A DNA stretch of 17,027 nt from DAOTZU01 sp034433995 (GTDB taxonomy: Bacteria; Chloroflexota; Anaerolineae; UBA1429), in the NCBI GenBank assembly GCA_034433995.1, contig DAOTZU010000302.1, positions 1 to 17,027 on the forward strand, written 5' to 3'. Positions 1 to 5,699 of the stretch are shown piece after piece. How positions within the stretch are numbered: position 1 is the first letter of the stretch; each line of letters begins with the position of its first letter. Position numbers and translations under genes: made by a program. Under the pieces are notes generated by a model. The model did not search any database and was not told the origin of the DNA. It was given only the letters and a program-made list of their open reading frames with translations.

Positions 1-1
1 G

Positions 2-502
2 GTGGGCCATGTGGTGCTCCTGGCCGATGGCCCCCTGTGCGGTTGTGGCCAACGCGGCCACGCCGAGGCCCTGGCCAGCCGTACAGCCATGGAACGAGAG
101 ATCCGCGCCGCCTTGGAGGCCGGCCGGCCCAGCATCCTGCCGCACCTTCTGGCCCAGGCCGGGCGCGATCCGGCCGACCCCGGCCCCATCGGTTCCGGCC
201 TCATCGGCGATGCCTACGAGGCCGGCGACCCGGTCGTCGTGGAGGCGGTGGAGCGCGCCCAGTACTATCTGGGCCTGCTGGTCGCCTCGTGCGTCAACCT
301 GCTGGATCCCGAGATGGTGGTGCTGGGCGGCGGCGTGCTGGAGCGCATGGGCGAGCCCTATCTGGAGCCGGTGCGCCGGGTGGCCCAGCAGCATTACGTG
401 CAAAAGGCCGACGCCGAGCGCGTGCGCGTGGTGCGCGCAGAGCTAGGGGATTACGCTGGAGCGCTGGGGGCGGCGGTGCTGGCGAAGAGAAGGCTGGGAT
501 GA
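2..502 (+). CDS. ROK-family sugar kinase, C-terminal part (5' end outside the window)
   Basis: The frame is open to the window edge, so only the last ~166 residues are present; the ATP-binding N-terminal lobe and the catalytic Asp lie upstream. ROK proteins are glucokinases and related sugar kinases or sugar-responsive repressors. The visible part starts in the family's zinc-site region (CGCGQRGHAEALAS, residues ~13-26 of the visible part) and continues with the typical C-terminal motif LDPEMVVLGGGVLE followed by an alanine-rich GALGAAVLA end. The usual zinc motif is CxCGxxGCxE; here the last Cys is His, which could still bind zinc. No helix-turn-helix can be assessed because the N-terminus is missing, so kinase versus repressor is a judgement. 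The stop codon overlaps the start of the downstream HIT gene (ATGA), which implies translational coupling. The family call is firm; the exact substrate is unknown. Confidence 0.85.
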   Translation: MGHVVLLADGPLCGCGQRGHAEALASRTAMEREIRAALEAGRPSILPHLLAQAGRDPADPGPIGSGLIGDAYEAGDPVVVEAVERAQYYLGLLVASCVNLLDPEMVVLGGGVLERMGEPYLEPVRRVAQQHYVQKADAERVRVVRAELGDYAGALGAAVLAKRRLG

Positions 503-927
503 GCGAGTTGTGTCTCTTCTGCCACATCGCCCAAGGCGAGATGGCGAGCGCCATCGTCTATGAGGATGACCTTTCCCTGGCCTTCCTCGATCATCGCCCC
601 GTCTTTTACGGGCATACTCTGCTCATCCCTAAAGCGCACTATGCCACGCTGCCCGACCTGCCTGCGGCACTGCTGGGGCCGCTGTGGGCCAACGCCCAGC
701 TCCTTTGCCGCGCCGTGGAGCTGGGCTTGGGGGCGGAGGGGAGCTTGGTGCTCATCAATAATAAGGTGAGCCAGAGCGTGGCCCACGTGCACATCCACAT
801 CATCCCCCGCCGCCGGGGCGACGGGCTGCGGGGCTTTCTCTGGCCGCGGCTCAGCTACCGCGATGAGGCCCACCTGGTCGAGGTGAGGGATGCCCTGCGA
901 CAGGCCGTCGCCGCGCTGAAGGGATAG
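499..927 (+). CDS. HIT-family (histidine triad) nucleotide-binding protein
   Basis: This is a 142-residue protein of the HINT/HIT branch, cytosolic enzymes that hydrolyse nucleoside phosphoramidates or adenylated molecules. The signature is AHVHIHIIPR, with the triad histidines at H96, H98 and H100 (H100 by family analogy the catalytic one). An N-terminal CLFC pair (C5, C8), together with H47 and H96, matches the zinc site seen in many bacterial HIT proteins. Length is slightly above the ~115-140 usual for the family. The ATG at 499 overlaps the stop of the ROK gene by four bases, so it is the natural start; much longer versions of the frame run through the kinase gene and are spurious. The C-terminal tail after the triad (GFLWPRLSY) is a common extension. 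The gene converges on the recombinase with a 62-bp gap lacking a clear terminator hairpin. Confidence 0.92.
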   Translation: MSELCLFCHIAQGEMASAIVYEDDLSLAFLDHRPVFYGHTLLIPKAHYATLPDLPAALLGPLWANAQLLCRAVELGLGAEGSLVLINNKVSQSVAHVHIHIIPRRRGDGLRGFLWPRLSYRDEAHLVEVRDALRQAVAALKG

Positions 928-989
928 GTATAATCCAGGGCCTTGTGTCCGTCAGATGCCGCCGCATAATACGCCCACGAGGGGCTAGG

Positions 990-2069
990 CTACTTTTCTA
1001 ATTTCTTTTGCGCTTGGCTTGGCGTCAAGCCATAGGTGTTCACCAGGTCGGCCAGGCGCTCCTCGTCCGTCTCCCAAGCATAGACCACCCGAGTGGTATC
1101 GGGATGTTCGTGGCCCAGCAGGGCCGCCACCCATTCCAGGGGCATCCCCTCGTCCAACAAATCCTGGGCCCGGCGGTGGCGCAGGGAGTGGGGCGAGGTG
1201 TTGCCGTAGAGGCCCTCGGCCCGGGCCGCTTGCTTCACCAGTAGCCAGGCATGGGCCGGGGTGATGGCCGCGCCCTGGCCCCGGCCGTGGGAGACGAAAA
1301 GGGGGGCATAGGGGGAATCCTGGCGCTCGGCGATGTATTCCTGCAGCAGGCGGCGGGTATCCTCGGAGAGAAAGACGGTGCGGGGCTTGCCGTTCTTGGT
1401 ACGGGTCAGGCGCACTTTATGGGCGCGGCCGTCCAGGACGTCCTCCCGGCGCAAGGCCAGCGCCTCGCTGATGCGCATCCCTGTATCATAGAGCAGGGCC
1501 ATGAGGGCGCGGTTGCGCAGGAGGGCCAGCCGCCGCGGGCCCGGCTCGGGGAGGGGCTGCCGCAGGTAGTGGGTGAGCACGCGGATCACCTCCGGGTCCA
1601 CCTTGCGTTGCAGATACCCTTGGCGGCGGTGCCCCTGACCTTGGTCAATGCGCCGCACCATCCGCTCATAGGAGACGCCGGGCGGCAACAAACCACGGAG
1701 GTCCAGCCAGTTCATCAGCCGTTTGGCGGCCACCAGATACGTGCGGCCGGTCCGGGTGAGGGTGGGGGAGGGTTCCCCGGCCCCGGCGCGAGGATCGGGA
1801 TAGGCCTCCCGCAGCCAGCGGCTGAAGGCGGCCAGGGTCTCCTCGTCAATCCAGGCCAAGGGACAAGGCGCCAGGGCGTCAGCGGCGGCATCGTCACCAT
1901 GGGAGGCGTGGAGAAAGCGCACCAGGGCGTTCAGCCCAAAGCGATAGGTCTCCTTGCTCAGCGGGCTGAGCTGGAGATCGTCCAGCATCGTCGCTGCGGC
2001 CTCGTTGATGGTGGTAAGAGACGGTGGGATGGGGGTAGCCTCGGCGGTGGGGTGGGCCTTGGAGGACAC
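990..2069 (-). CDS. Tyrosine recombinase / phage-type integrase (XerC/XerD-like)
   Basis: This 359-residue site-specific recombinase cuts and rejoins DNA through a covalent 3'-phosphotyrosine. The N-terminal half (residues ~20-130) looks like the SAM-like core-binding domain. The catalytic domain (~155-345) holds the full set: R199 in TGMRISE, K225 in the beta-hairpin TKNGKPR, H294-x-x-R297 in SPHSLRH, H320 in LLGHEHPDTT, and the nucleophile Y330 in VVYAW. Spacing from H320 to Y330 is ten residues, as in many integrases rather than the nine of classical Xer. The N-terminus is longer than XerC/D (~300 residues). The GTG start at 2067-2069 has an AAAGGA Shine-Dalgarno 10 bases upstream. The gene sits alone between housekeeping genes with its own strong promoter and a dyad over it, so it may belong to a small integrated element, a resolution system or a remnant. 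No excisionase, relaxase or phage gene is visible nearby. Confidence 0.9.
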   Translation of the reverse strand: MSSKAHPTAEATPIPPSLTTINEAAATMLDDLQLSPLSKETYRFGLNALVRFLHASHGDDAAADALAPCPLAWIDEETLAAFSRWLREAYPDPRAGAGEPSPTLTRTGRTYLVAAKRLMNWLDLRGLLPPGVSYERMVRRIDQGQGHRRQGYLQRKVDPEVIRVLTHYLRQPLPEPGPRRLALLRNRALMALLYDTGMRISEALALRREDVLDGRAHKVRLTRTKNGKPRTVFLSEDTRRLLQEYIAERQDSPYAPLFVSHGRGQGAAITPAHAWLLVKQAARAEGLYGNTSPHSLRHRRAQDLLDEGMPLEWVAALLGHEHPDTTRVVYAWETDEERLADLVNTYGLTPSQAQKKLEK

Positions 2070-2091
2070 GGGATAGTTTTCCTTTCTAGAA

Positions 2092-2121
2092 TATATGATT
2101 TAATGTTGCATAAATCATATA
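2092..2121. repeat. Perfect inverted repeat, 11-bp arms with 8-bp spacer, over the recombinase promoter
   Basis: The left arm at 2092-2102 (TATATGATTTA) and the right arm at 2111-2121 (TAAATCATATA) are exact reverse complements, separated by ATGTTGCA. The AT content is extreme for this GC-rich window. The architecture (11-bp arms, 6-8 bp centre) is that of a tyrosine-recombinase core site such as dif or lox-type sites. Its position over the -10 and predicted start point is equally what an autorepressor operator looks like. Both roles are inference. Confidence 0.6.
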
Positions 2122-2144
2122 CCATAGAAACGCCATTCTGTCAA
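2116..2144 (-). promoter_or_regulatory. Sigma70-type promoter of the tyrosine recombinase gene
   Basis: On the minus strand a perfect -35 TTGACA (complement of 2139-2144) is followed by a 17-bp spacer and TATATG (complement of 2116-2121), preceded by TGG, an extended -10 feature. Transcription would begin near 2109, leaving a leader of about 40 bases before the GTG. The -10 lies inside the right arm of the 11-bp dyad. Confidence 0.7.
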
Positions 2145-2393
2145 GCCCGAGTGCCCCCATAGCTCCTGCCCAAGGTCATCGGGACGCCCCGCCGTTTGCA
2201 AGTCCTAATGATGTCTCGTCGAGAGCCTGGTTCATTGTGCGCCTCCATAAAAACCCCTCGTATCGCCGGTGCGCCGTGGACCTATGCCGGGCTTCGCATA
2301 GGCTATATCTCCCTTAGGGCTAAAATCCCACGGACATTCGGCGTGTAACTGCTTCATGCGCTATACGAAAATACTCTAGTTAGAACTAATGTT
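2145..2393. other. Non-coding interval with nested inverted repeats between the recombinase and the rluD-type gene
   Basis: I see no credible gene here. The stretch contains CCTATGC (2281-2287) paired with GCATAGG (2296-2302) across an 8-base loop. These are enclosed by CCGTGG (2274-2279) and CCACGG (2328-2333), so a branched fold is possible. At its end TAGAAC (2381-2386) pairs with GTTCTA (2391-2396), overlapping the stop codon of the pseudouridine synthase gene; it could act as a weak terminator. Base composition is lower in GC than the flanking genes. The interval could be the edge of an integrated element, but no duplicated attachment sequence is visible. Confidence 0.35.
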
Positions 2394-3314
2394 CTATTCC
2401 CCACGCACCTTGGCCAGATACGCGCGCAAATCTTGCGGCAATTTCGCCGTAAACCGTAGCGGGATCCCTGTCATGGGGTGCGCCAAGACCAGCCGCCACG
2501 CGTGCAGAAACTGCCGCGGCGCCTCGGGCAGCGACGCGCGACGCCCCCCATAAACCCGATCCCCCACCACAGGATGGCCGATGGCGCTGAAATGCACCCG
2601 CAGTTGATGGGTGCGCCCGGTCAACAGCTTGGCCTCCACCAGGGTGCAGCCGGGCAAATACAGGCGCACGCGATACTCGGTGCGCGCGTACCGCCCACCC
2701 TGGGGCACCACGGCCATGCGCTGCCGGTGGCACGGGTCGCGGCCGATGGGCGCCTCGATGGCCCCGCGCTCCGGCACGAGATGCCCCTGCACCAAGGCCA
2801 GATACGTCTTGGCCACCTTGCGCGTAGCAAAGGCCTTCTGCATGGCCTCCTGGGCCTCACGGGTGGCCGCCACCAGGAGCAAGCCGGAGGTATCCCGATC
2901 CAACCGATGGACGATGCCGGGGCGCTGGGGATCCAGATCCGCCCGCAAAATATCCGGCCGATGGGCCAAGAGCGCGTTGACCAGCGTCCCCTGGGGATGC
3001 CCCGGAGCGGGATGCACCACCATCCCGGCAGGCTTATCCACCACCAGCAGATGCTCGTCCTCATAGAGGATGCGCAAGGGCAACTCCTCCGGCAGTGGCA
3101 ACGTGGCCGGCGCCTGTTCCGGGAGGCGCACCAGGAGCACATCGCCGGCCCTGGGATGATAGCTGCCCTTGGCCGGCGCGCCGTTCACCAGCACCGCCCC
3201 CTCGCGGATCAACTTTTGCACCAAAGAACGGGAAAGATCGGGAAAACGCTGCGCCAGGTAACGATCCAAGCGCTCGCTGGTGGATTCGTCGAGCCGCAGG
3301 ACGCGCTCTGCCAT
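2394..3314 (-). CDS. rluD: RluD-type 23S rRNA pseudouridine synthase (RluA family)
   Basis: This 306-residue cytosolic enzyme isomerises uridines to pseudouridine in RNA; RluD acts on helix 69 of 23S rRNA. An S4-like RNA-binding domain occupies residues ~5-62 (SERLDRYLAQRFPDLSRS, then VLVNG). The catalytic domain follows with DKPAGMVVHPAPGH (~93-106), the signature HRLDRDTSGLLL with catalytic D139, and LLTGRTHQLRVH (~230-241). The length is close to E. coli RluD. I chose the ATG at 3312-3314: the frame stays open further upstream, but that extension is proline-rich, unlike the family, and overlaps the whole C-terminus of lspA. This start lies 19 bases after the lspA stop. The exact target uridine cannot be read from sequence, since RluA, RluC and RluD paralogs look alike; the S4 domain favours RluC/RluD. 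It is probably the last gene of the DksA-like/lspA/rluD operon. Confidence 0.9.
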   Translation of the reverse strand: MAERVLRLDESTSERLDRYLAQRFPDLSRSLVQKLIREGAVLVNGAPAKGSYHPRAGDVLLVRLPEQAPATLPLPEELPLRILYEDEHLLVVDKPAGMVVHPAPGHPQGTLVNALLAHRPDILRADLDPQRPGIVHRLDRDTSGLLLVAATREAQEAMQKAFATRKVAKTYLALVQGHLVPERGAIEAPIGRDPCHRQRMAVVPQGGRYARTEYRVRLYLPGCTLVEAKLLTGRTHQLRVHFSAIGHPVVGDRVYGGRRASLPEAPRQFLHAWRLVLAHPMTGIPLRFTAKLPQDLRAYLAKVRGE

Positions 3315-3333
3315 GGTGGAGAAGGTTGGGGGC

Positions 3334-3864
3334 TCAGCCGGCGTCGGGGGCGCCGGTTTGGGCCTCGCCGGCGGGCTGGCTTTCCTCCCGCCGGCCCCGT
3401 TCGAGGAACAAGGCATAATAAGCCAAGAGAATCGTGCCCACGACGATCCCGCTATCGGCCACATTAAACACCGGCCAGACGCGAAAATCGATGAAATCCG
3501 TCACATAGCCCCGGCTCACCCGGTCGATGAGGTTGCCCACGGCGCCCCCCAACTGCAGGCCGAAGGCCAACCGCAGGACCCAGGAGCCCAAAGCTAACCG
3601 GCGATAGTAGACGATGATGACCACCACCACGGCCAAAGCAATCAAGACGAACACGCCGCCGAACTGGGGAAAAAGACCAAAGGCCGCGCCCGTGTTGGTG
3701 GTATGGGTCAACGTCACGATGGGCTCAAGCCAGGTGATGGGATTCCAGGAAGCGTGTAACGGCAAGTGCCGCCGCACCAGGGCCTTGGTATATTGGTCCA
3801 AGGCGATGACGCCCAAGGCGATAAGGAACAAAGTGAACGCCGACCAACGGTTTCTTGTGGTCAA
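3334..3864 (-). CDS. lspA: Lipoprotein signal peptidase (signal peptidase II)
   Basis: LspA is an inner-membrane aspartic protease that removes signal peptides from diacylglyceryl-modified prolipoproteins. The 176-residue protein shows four hydrophobic segments (about residues 8-27, 66-88, 93-110, 136-155). All family motifs are present: D23 in LDQYTK, NTGAAFG at 57-63, GNLIDR with catalytic D114, and FNVADS with catalytic D137. A hydrophilic tail rich in E, G, A and P (156-176) extends the usual ~160-residue form. The start is TTG (3862-3864) with a GAGG Shine-Dalgarno seven bases upstream, and no better alternative exists before the first membrane helix. The gene follows the DksA-like gene by 28 bases and precedes the pseudouridine synthase by 19, so the three are probably co-transcribed. 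The call is secure. Confidence 0.96.
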   Translation of the reverse strand: MTTRNRWSAFTLFLIALGVIALDQYTKALVRRHLPLHASWNPITWLEPIVTLTHTTNTGAAFGLFPQFGGVFVLIALAVVVVIIVYYRRLALGSWVLRLAFGLQLGGAVGNLIDRVSRGYVTDFIDFRVWPVFNVADSGIVVGTILLAYYALFLERGRREESQPAGEAQTGAPDAG

Positions 3865-3892
3865 TCCGGAACCTCGAGCGGGCAGGATCTTT

Positions 3893-4258
3893 TCAGGCCA
3901 GGGTCTCTTCCGCGCGTTCCTGGCAAGAGAGACAGAGGGCCGCCGTGGGCATGGCCCTCAGCCGTGCTGCATCAATGGCCGCGCCACACCGACGACAGAT
4001 GCCGTAAGACCCCTCATCCATGCGCCGCAGAGCGTCCTCCACCTCGGCCAGCTTGAGCTCTTGGCTGCGCTTCATGCCGGCGCTCTTGGCCTGCTCAAAC
4101 ACCTCCGAGGCGCCCTCGGCCATGTGGTTGCTGTAACCGGCGGTCTCGTCATCGAGGGTCAGATCCGCCCTCGCCATCTCGCGGAGCAACCGCGCCCTCT
4201 CCGCTTCCAGAAACGCCCTCAGATCGTCCTTGCGGGCAGACTTGGCTTTGATCTCCAT
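3893..4258 (-). CDS. TraR/DksA-family C4 zinc-finger protein
   Basis: The 121-residue protein has a helical, charged N-terminal half (~10-82), predicted to form the coiled-coil hairpin, then a C4 zinc finger: YGICRRCG and LCLSCQ, with C88, C91, C109 and C112 (C-x2-C-x17-C-x2-C). DksA-type proteins insert their coiled coil into the RNA polymerase secondary channel and alter promoter response, often with ppGpp. Gram-positive-type relatives (YteA, general stress 16O) share this architecture but are functionally unclear. It is shorter than E. coli DksA (151). The MDEGSYGIC run before the finger is typical of the family. The ATG at 4256-4258 has AAGGAG eight bases upstream. It leads the operon with lspA and rluD and has its own good promoter. 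The family is certain; true DksA function is not, since the coiled-coil tip acidic pair typical of E. coli DksA is not obviously present. Confidence 0.88.
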   Translation of the reverse strand: MEIKAKSARKDDLRAFLEAERARLLREMARADLTLDDETAGYSNHMAEGASEVFEQAKSAGMKRSQELKLAEVEDALRRMDEGSYGICRRCGAAIDAARLRAMPTAALCLSCQERAEETLA

Positions 4259-4299
4259 CGACCGGCTCCTTCAACGGTACCACGCTGCAACACATGCGC

Positions 4300-4327
4300 A
4301 TTGTACATGAATCCGTTGAAAAGGCAA
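4300..4327 (-). promoter_or_regulatory. Sigma70-type promoter of the DksA-like/lspA/rluD operon
   Basis: On the minus strand TTGCCT (complement of 4322-4327) is separated by 16 bp from TACAAT (complement of 4300-4305), five of six bases matching the -10 consensus. Transcription would start near 4293, about 35 bases before the ATG. The spacer contains one arm of an 8-bp inverted repeat (TTCAACGG at 4270-4277, CCGTTGAA at 4313-4320), the other arm being in the leader just upstream of the Shine-Dalgarno region. The arms' centres are 43 bp apart. Confidence 0.6.
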
Positions 4328-4340
4328 CCCGGCCAACGGG

Positions 4341-4874
4341 TCACTGCGGGGCCTCCACCGCCTGGCCACATTTGGTGCAGAACTTGGCCTGGGGGCGGAG
4401 TTCGGCGCCACAATGGGCGCAGACGTTGGTGGCCAACTGAGGCACGGCCGCGCCACAATAGGGGCAAAAGGTGGCGCCATCGGGCAAAGTCTTGCCGCAA
4501 GAAGGGCAGAACTTGGCCCCGGCCGTCGCAGCTTGGGCGGTCTGGGCCTCCAACTTGGCCAACTCCGCCTCTTGCTGGGCCAGAGCCGCCTTCAGCTCCA
4601 CAATGTGTTGACAGAGCGGCTGCAACTCGGGCGAGCTGAGCCGTCCGGCCTGATGCAGGCCCACCGCCTGAATCCCCACGGCGGTGATCATCTCGTTGAT
4701 CTGGCGCTCCAAACGCTTGAGCTCGTCCTTGACCTTGGTGATGGCGCGCCGGCGATCCGCCTCGGCCATCTGGCGGCGCAGCCCCTCGATGGTCGCTTTG
4801 ATGCCGCCCTTTTGATTGATGACGGTGATCAGATCCTCGGCCTTGCGCTTGAAAGTATCCAAAAGATCGGCCAT
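4341..4874 (-). CDS. Coiled-coil protein with two C-terminal double-Cys zinc ribbons
   Basis: The 177-residue protein has a highly charged helical region (~5-115), probably coiled coil, followed by two zinc ribbons. The first uses C123, C126, C137 and C140 (FCPSCGK, FCPYCGA); the second uses C152, C155, C166 and C169 (VCAHCGA, FCTKCGQ). Such zinc-ribbon modules are structural and common on uncharacterised bacterial proteins; I cannot name a function. No membrane segment or signal peptide is seen, so it is likely cytosolic. The chosen ATG (4872-4874) has GGAGGGG five bases upstream; the frame extends 61 residues further but through poorly conserved-looking sequence and into the promoter of the divergent gene. 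It is divergent from the Thr/Pro-rich membrane protein across 147 bp and lies 82 bp before the DksA-like gene on the same strand. Confidence 0.8.
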   Translation of the reverse strand: MADLLDTFKRKAEDLITVINQKGGIKATIEGLRRQMAEADRRRAITKVKDELKRLERQINEMITAVGIQAVGLHQAGRLSSPELQPLCQHIVELKAALAQQEAELAKLEAQTAQAATAGAKFCPSCGKTLPDGATFCPYCGAAVPQLATNVCAHCGAELRPQAKFCTKCGQAVEAPQ

Positions 4875-4944
4875 AATCCCCTCCACGGCCATATCTGCTG
4901 TTCTATACGCGGCCGCCAAGCCCCTGTTGCGCGGGAACTTTTGG

Positions 4945-4987
4945 CGCTCTGAGAGCGTCCATCGAAAAGACGGCCGGCGCATGCGCC
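4945..4987. promoter_or_regulatory. Two dyads in the divergent intergenic region (possible operators)
   Basis: Between the zinc-ribbon gene (minus) and the membrane protein gene (plus) there is a 12-bp perfect palindrome GGCGCATGCGCC at 4976-4987 and a 13-bp dyad CGCTCT-G-AGAGCG at 4945-4957. A weak -10-like TATAGA for the minus strand lies nearby without a convincing -35. Regulation by a shared repressor is conjecture. Confidence 0.3.
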
Positions 4988-5021
4988 CGGCGCAAGCTCC
5001 CTTTTCGGGCAGGAGGTTGCC

Positions 5022-5699
5022 GTGGAACTGTTCTCCGAAGAAGACAGGAGCCAACACAGCGAGAAACGGCTCGCCTTGATCACCGCTTTGGCGGCCCTCA
5101 TCACCGTGGCGGTGATCTTTTTAGGCGGGGCCTGGTTCCTCACCCGCAGCGGTCTGCTGGATGCGCTCTTGGGCGCCGCCACGCCTCCCCCGGATACCGG
5201 TGGCACCCCCACATTGCTTTCCCTGGTGCAAACGCGCCAACCCACGGCGCCGCCGATCGTGACGGCCACCCCCCGCCAGACAATGACCACCTCTCAACCC
5301 ACGCTAACGCCCACGCCCCTGGCGCCGGCCGCCACGCCCAGTTCGACGCCTTCGCCCACCGCCACGCCCACGGACCCGTTGGCGGGCAAGTTCGTGGTGG
5401 AATACAAGGGCTGCACGCCCCACGGTTCCAACCAGGGCACGGTCAAAGGGCAGATCTTTGACCGCAACGGCGACATCATCGTCGGCGCCGAGGTGCGCAT
5501 CACCCTCAACGGCTGGGCCTATGACCAGCCCGCCCGCTCCAACGGCGCCGGCTGGTACGAGTTCTACCTGCAGAACGATCTCAAGGTCAAGATCGTCTCC
5601 CTGCGCATCAACGGCCAGGAGATGCCTCTAGCGGGCAACGACCTGGAGTTCAAGGCCCAGGGCGGCTGCTTTGAATATGTAAACCTCCGCCAGCACTAA
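5022..5699 (+). CDS. Membrane-anchored protein with Thr/Pro-rich linker and carboxypeptidase-regulatory-like beta-sandwich
   Basis: The 225-residue protein has a short cytosolic N-terminus, one hydrophobic helix (~17-41), a Thr/Pro/Ala linker (~53-119) and a C-terminal domain (~122-220) in which GTVKGQIFDRNGDIIVGAEV resembles the start of a carboxypeptidase regulatory-like (CNA-B/transthyretin-type) fold. C131 and C216 bracket the domain and could form a disulfide outside the cell. By topology the domain is extracytoplasmic. No catalytic residues are evident; it may be a binding or surface-presentation module. The GTG start (5022-5024) is set by a perfect AGGAGG five bases upstream. It is divergent from the zinc-ribbon gene, and its stop codon overlaps that of the converging PHP gene (CTAA at 5696-5699). 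Proteins of this layout are frequent in Chloroflexota; the precise role is unknown. Confidence 0.8.
   Translation: MELFSEEDRSQHSEKRLALITALAALITVAVIFLGGAWFLTRSGLLDALLGAATPPPDTGGTPTLLSLVQTRQPTAPPIVTATPRQTMTTSQPTLTPTPLAPAATPSSTPSPTATPTDPLAGKFVVEYKGCTPHGSNQGTVKGQIFDRNGDIIVGAEVRITLNGWAYDQPARSNGAGWYEFYLQNDLKVKIVSLRINGQEMPLAGNDLEFKAQGGCFEYVNLRQH

Noticed and set aside
927..934. TATAAT downstream of the HIT gene stop
   Set aside because: No -35 at a suitable distance and nothing to transcribe except the antisense of the recombinase gene.
1251..2162. Long plus-strand open frame opposite the recombinase
   Set aside because: Composition is Gly/Gln/His-rich low-complexity of an antisense shadow; no domain, no Shine-Dalgarno, and it runs through the recombinase promoter.
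2340..2396. Possible integron attC-like site near TAGAAC/GTTCTA
   Set aside because: The conserved RYYYAAC and GTTRRRY boxes are not both present, and the recombinase shows no IntI-specific insert that I can recognise.
3315..3464. Extended N-terminus of the pseudouridine synthase
   Set aside because: Proline-rich extension overlaps the C-terminal coding part of lspA and lacks family similarity; the ATG at 3312-3314 fits the S4 domain start.
2478..3467. 329-residue plus-strand frame opposite rluD and lspA
   Set aside because: Complementary to two clearly real conserved genes; no recognisable motif.
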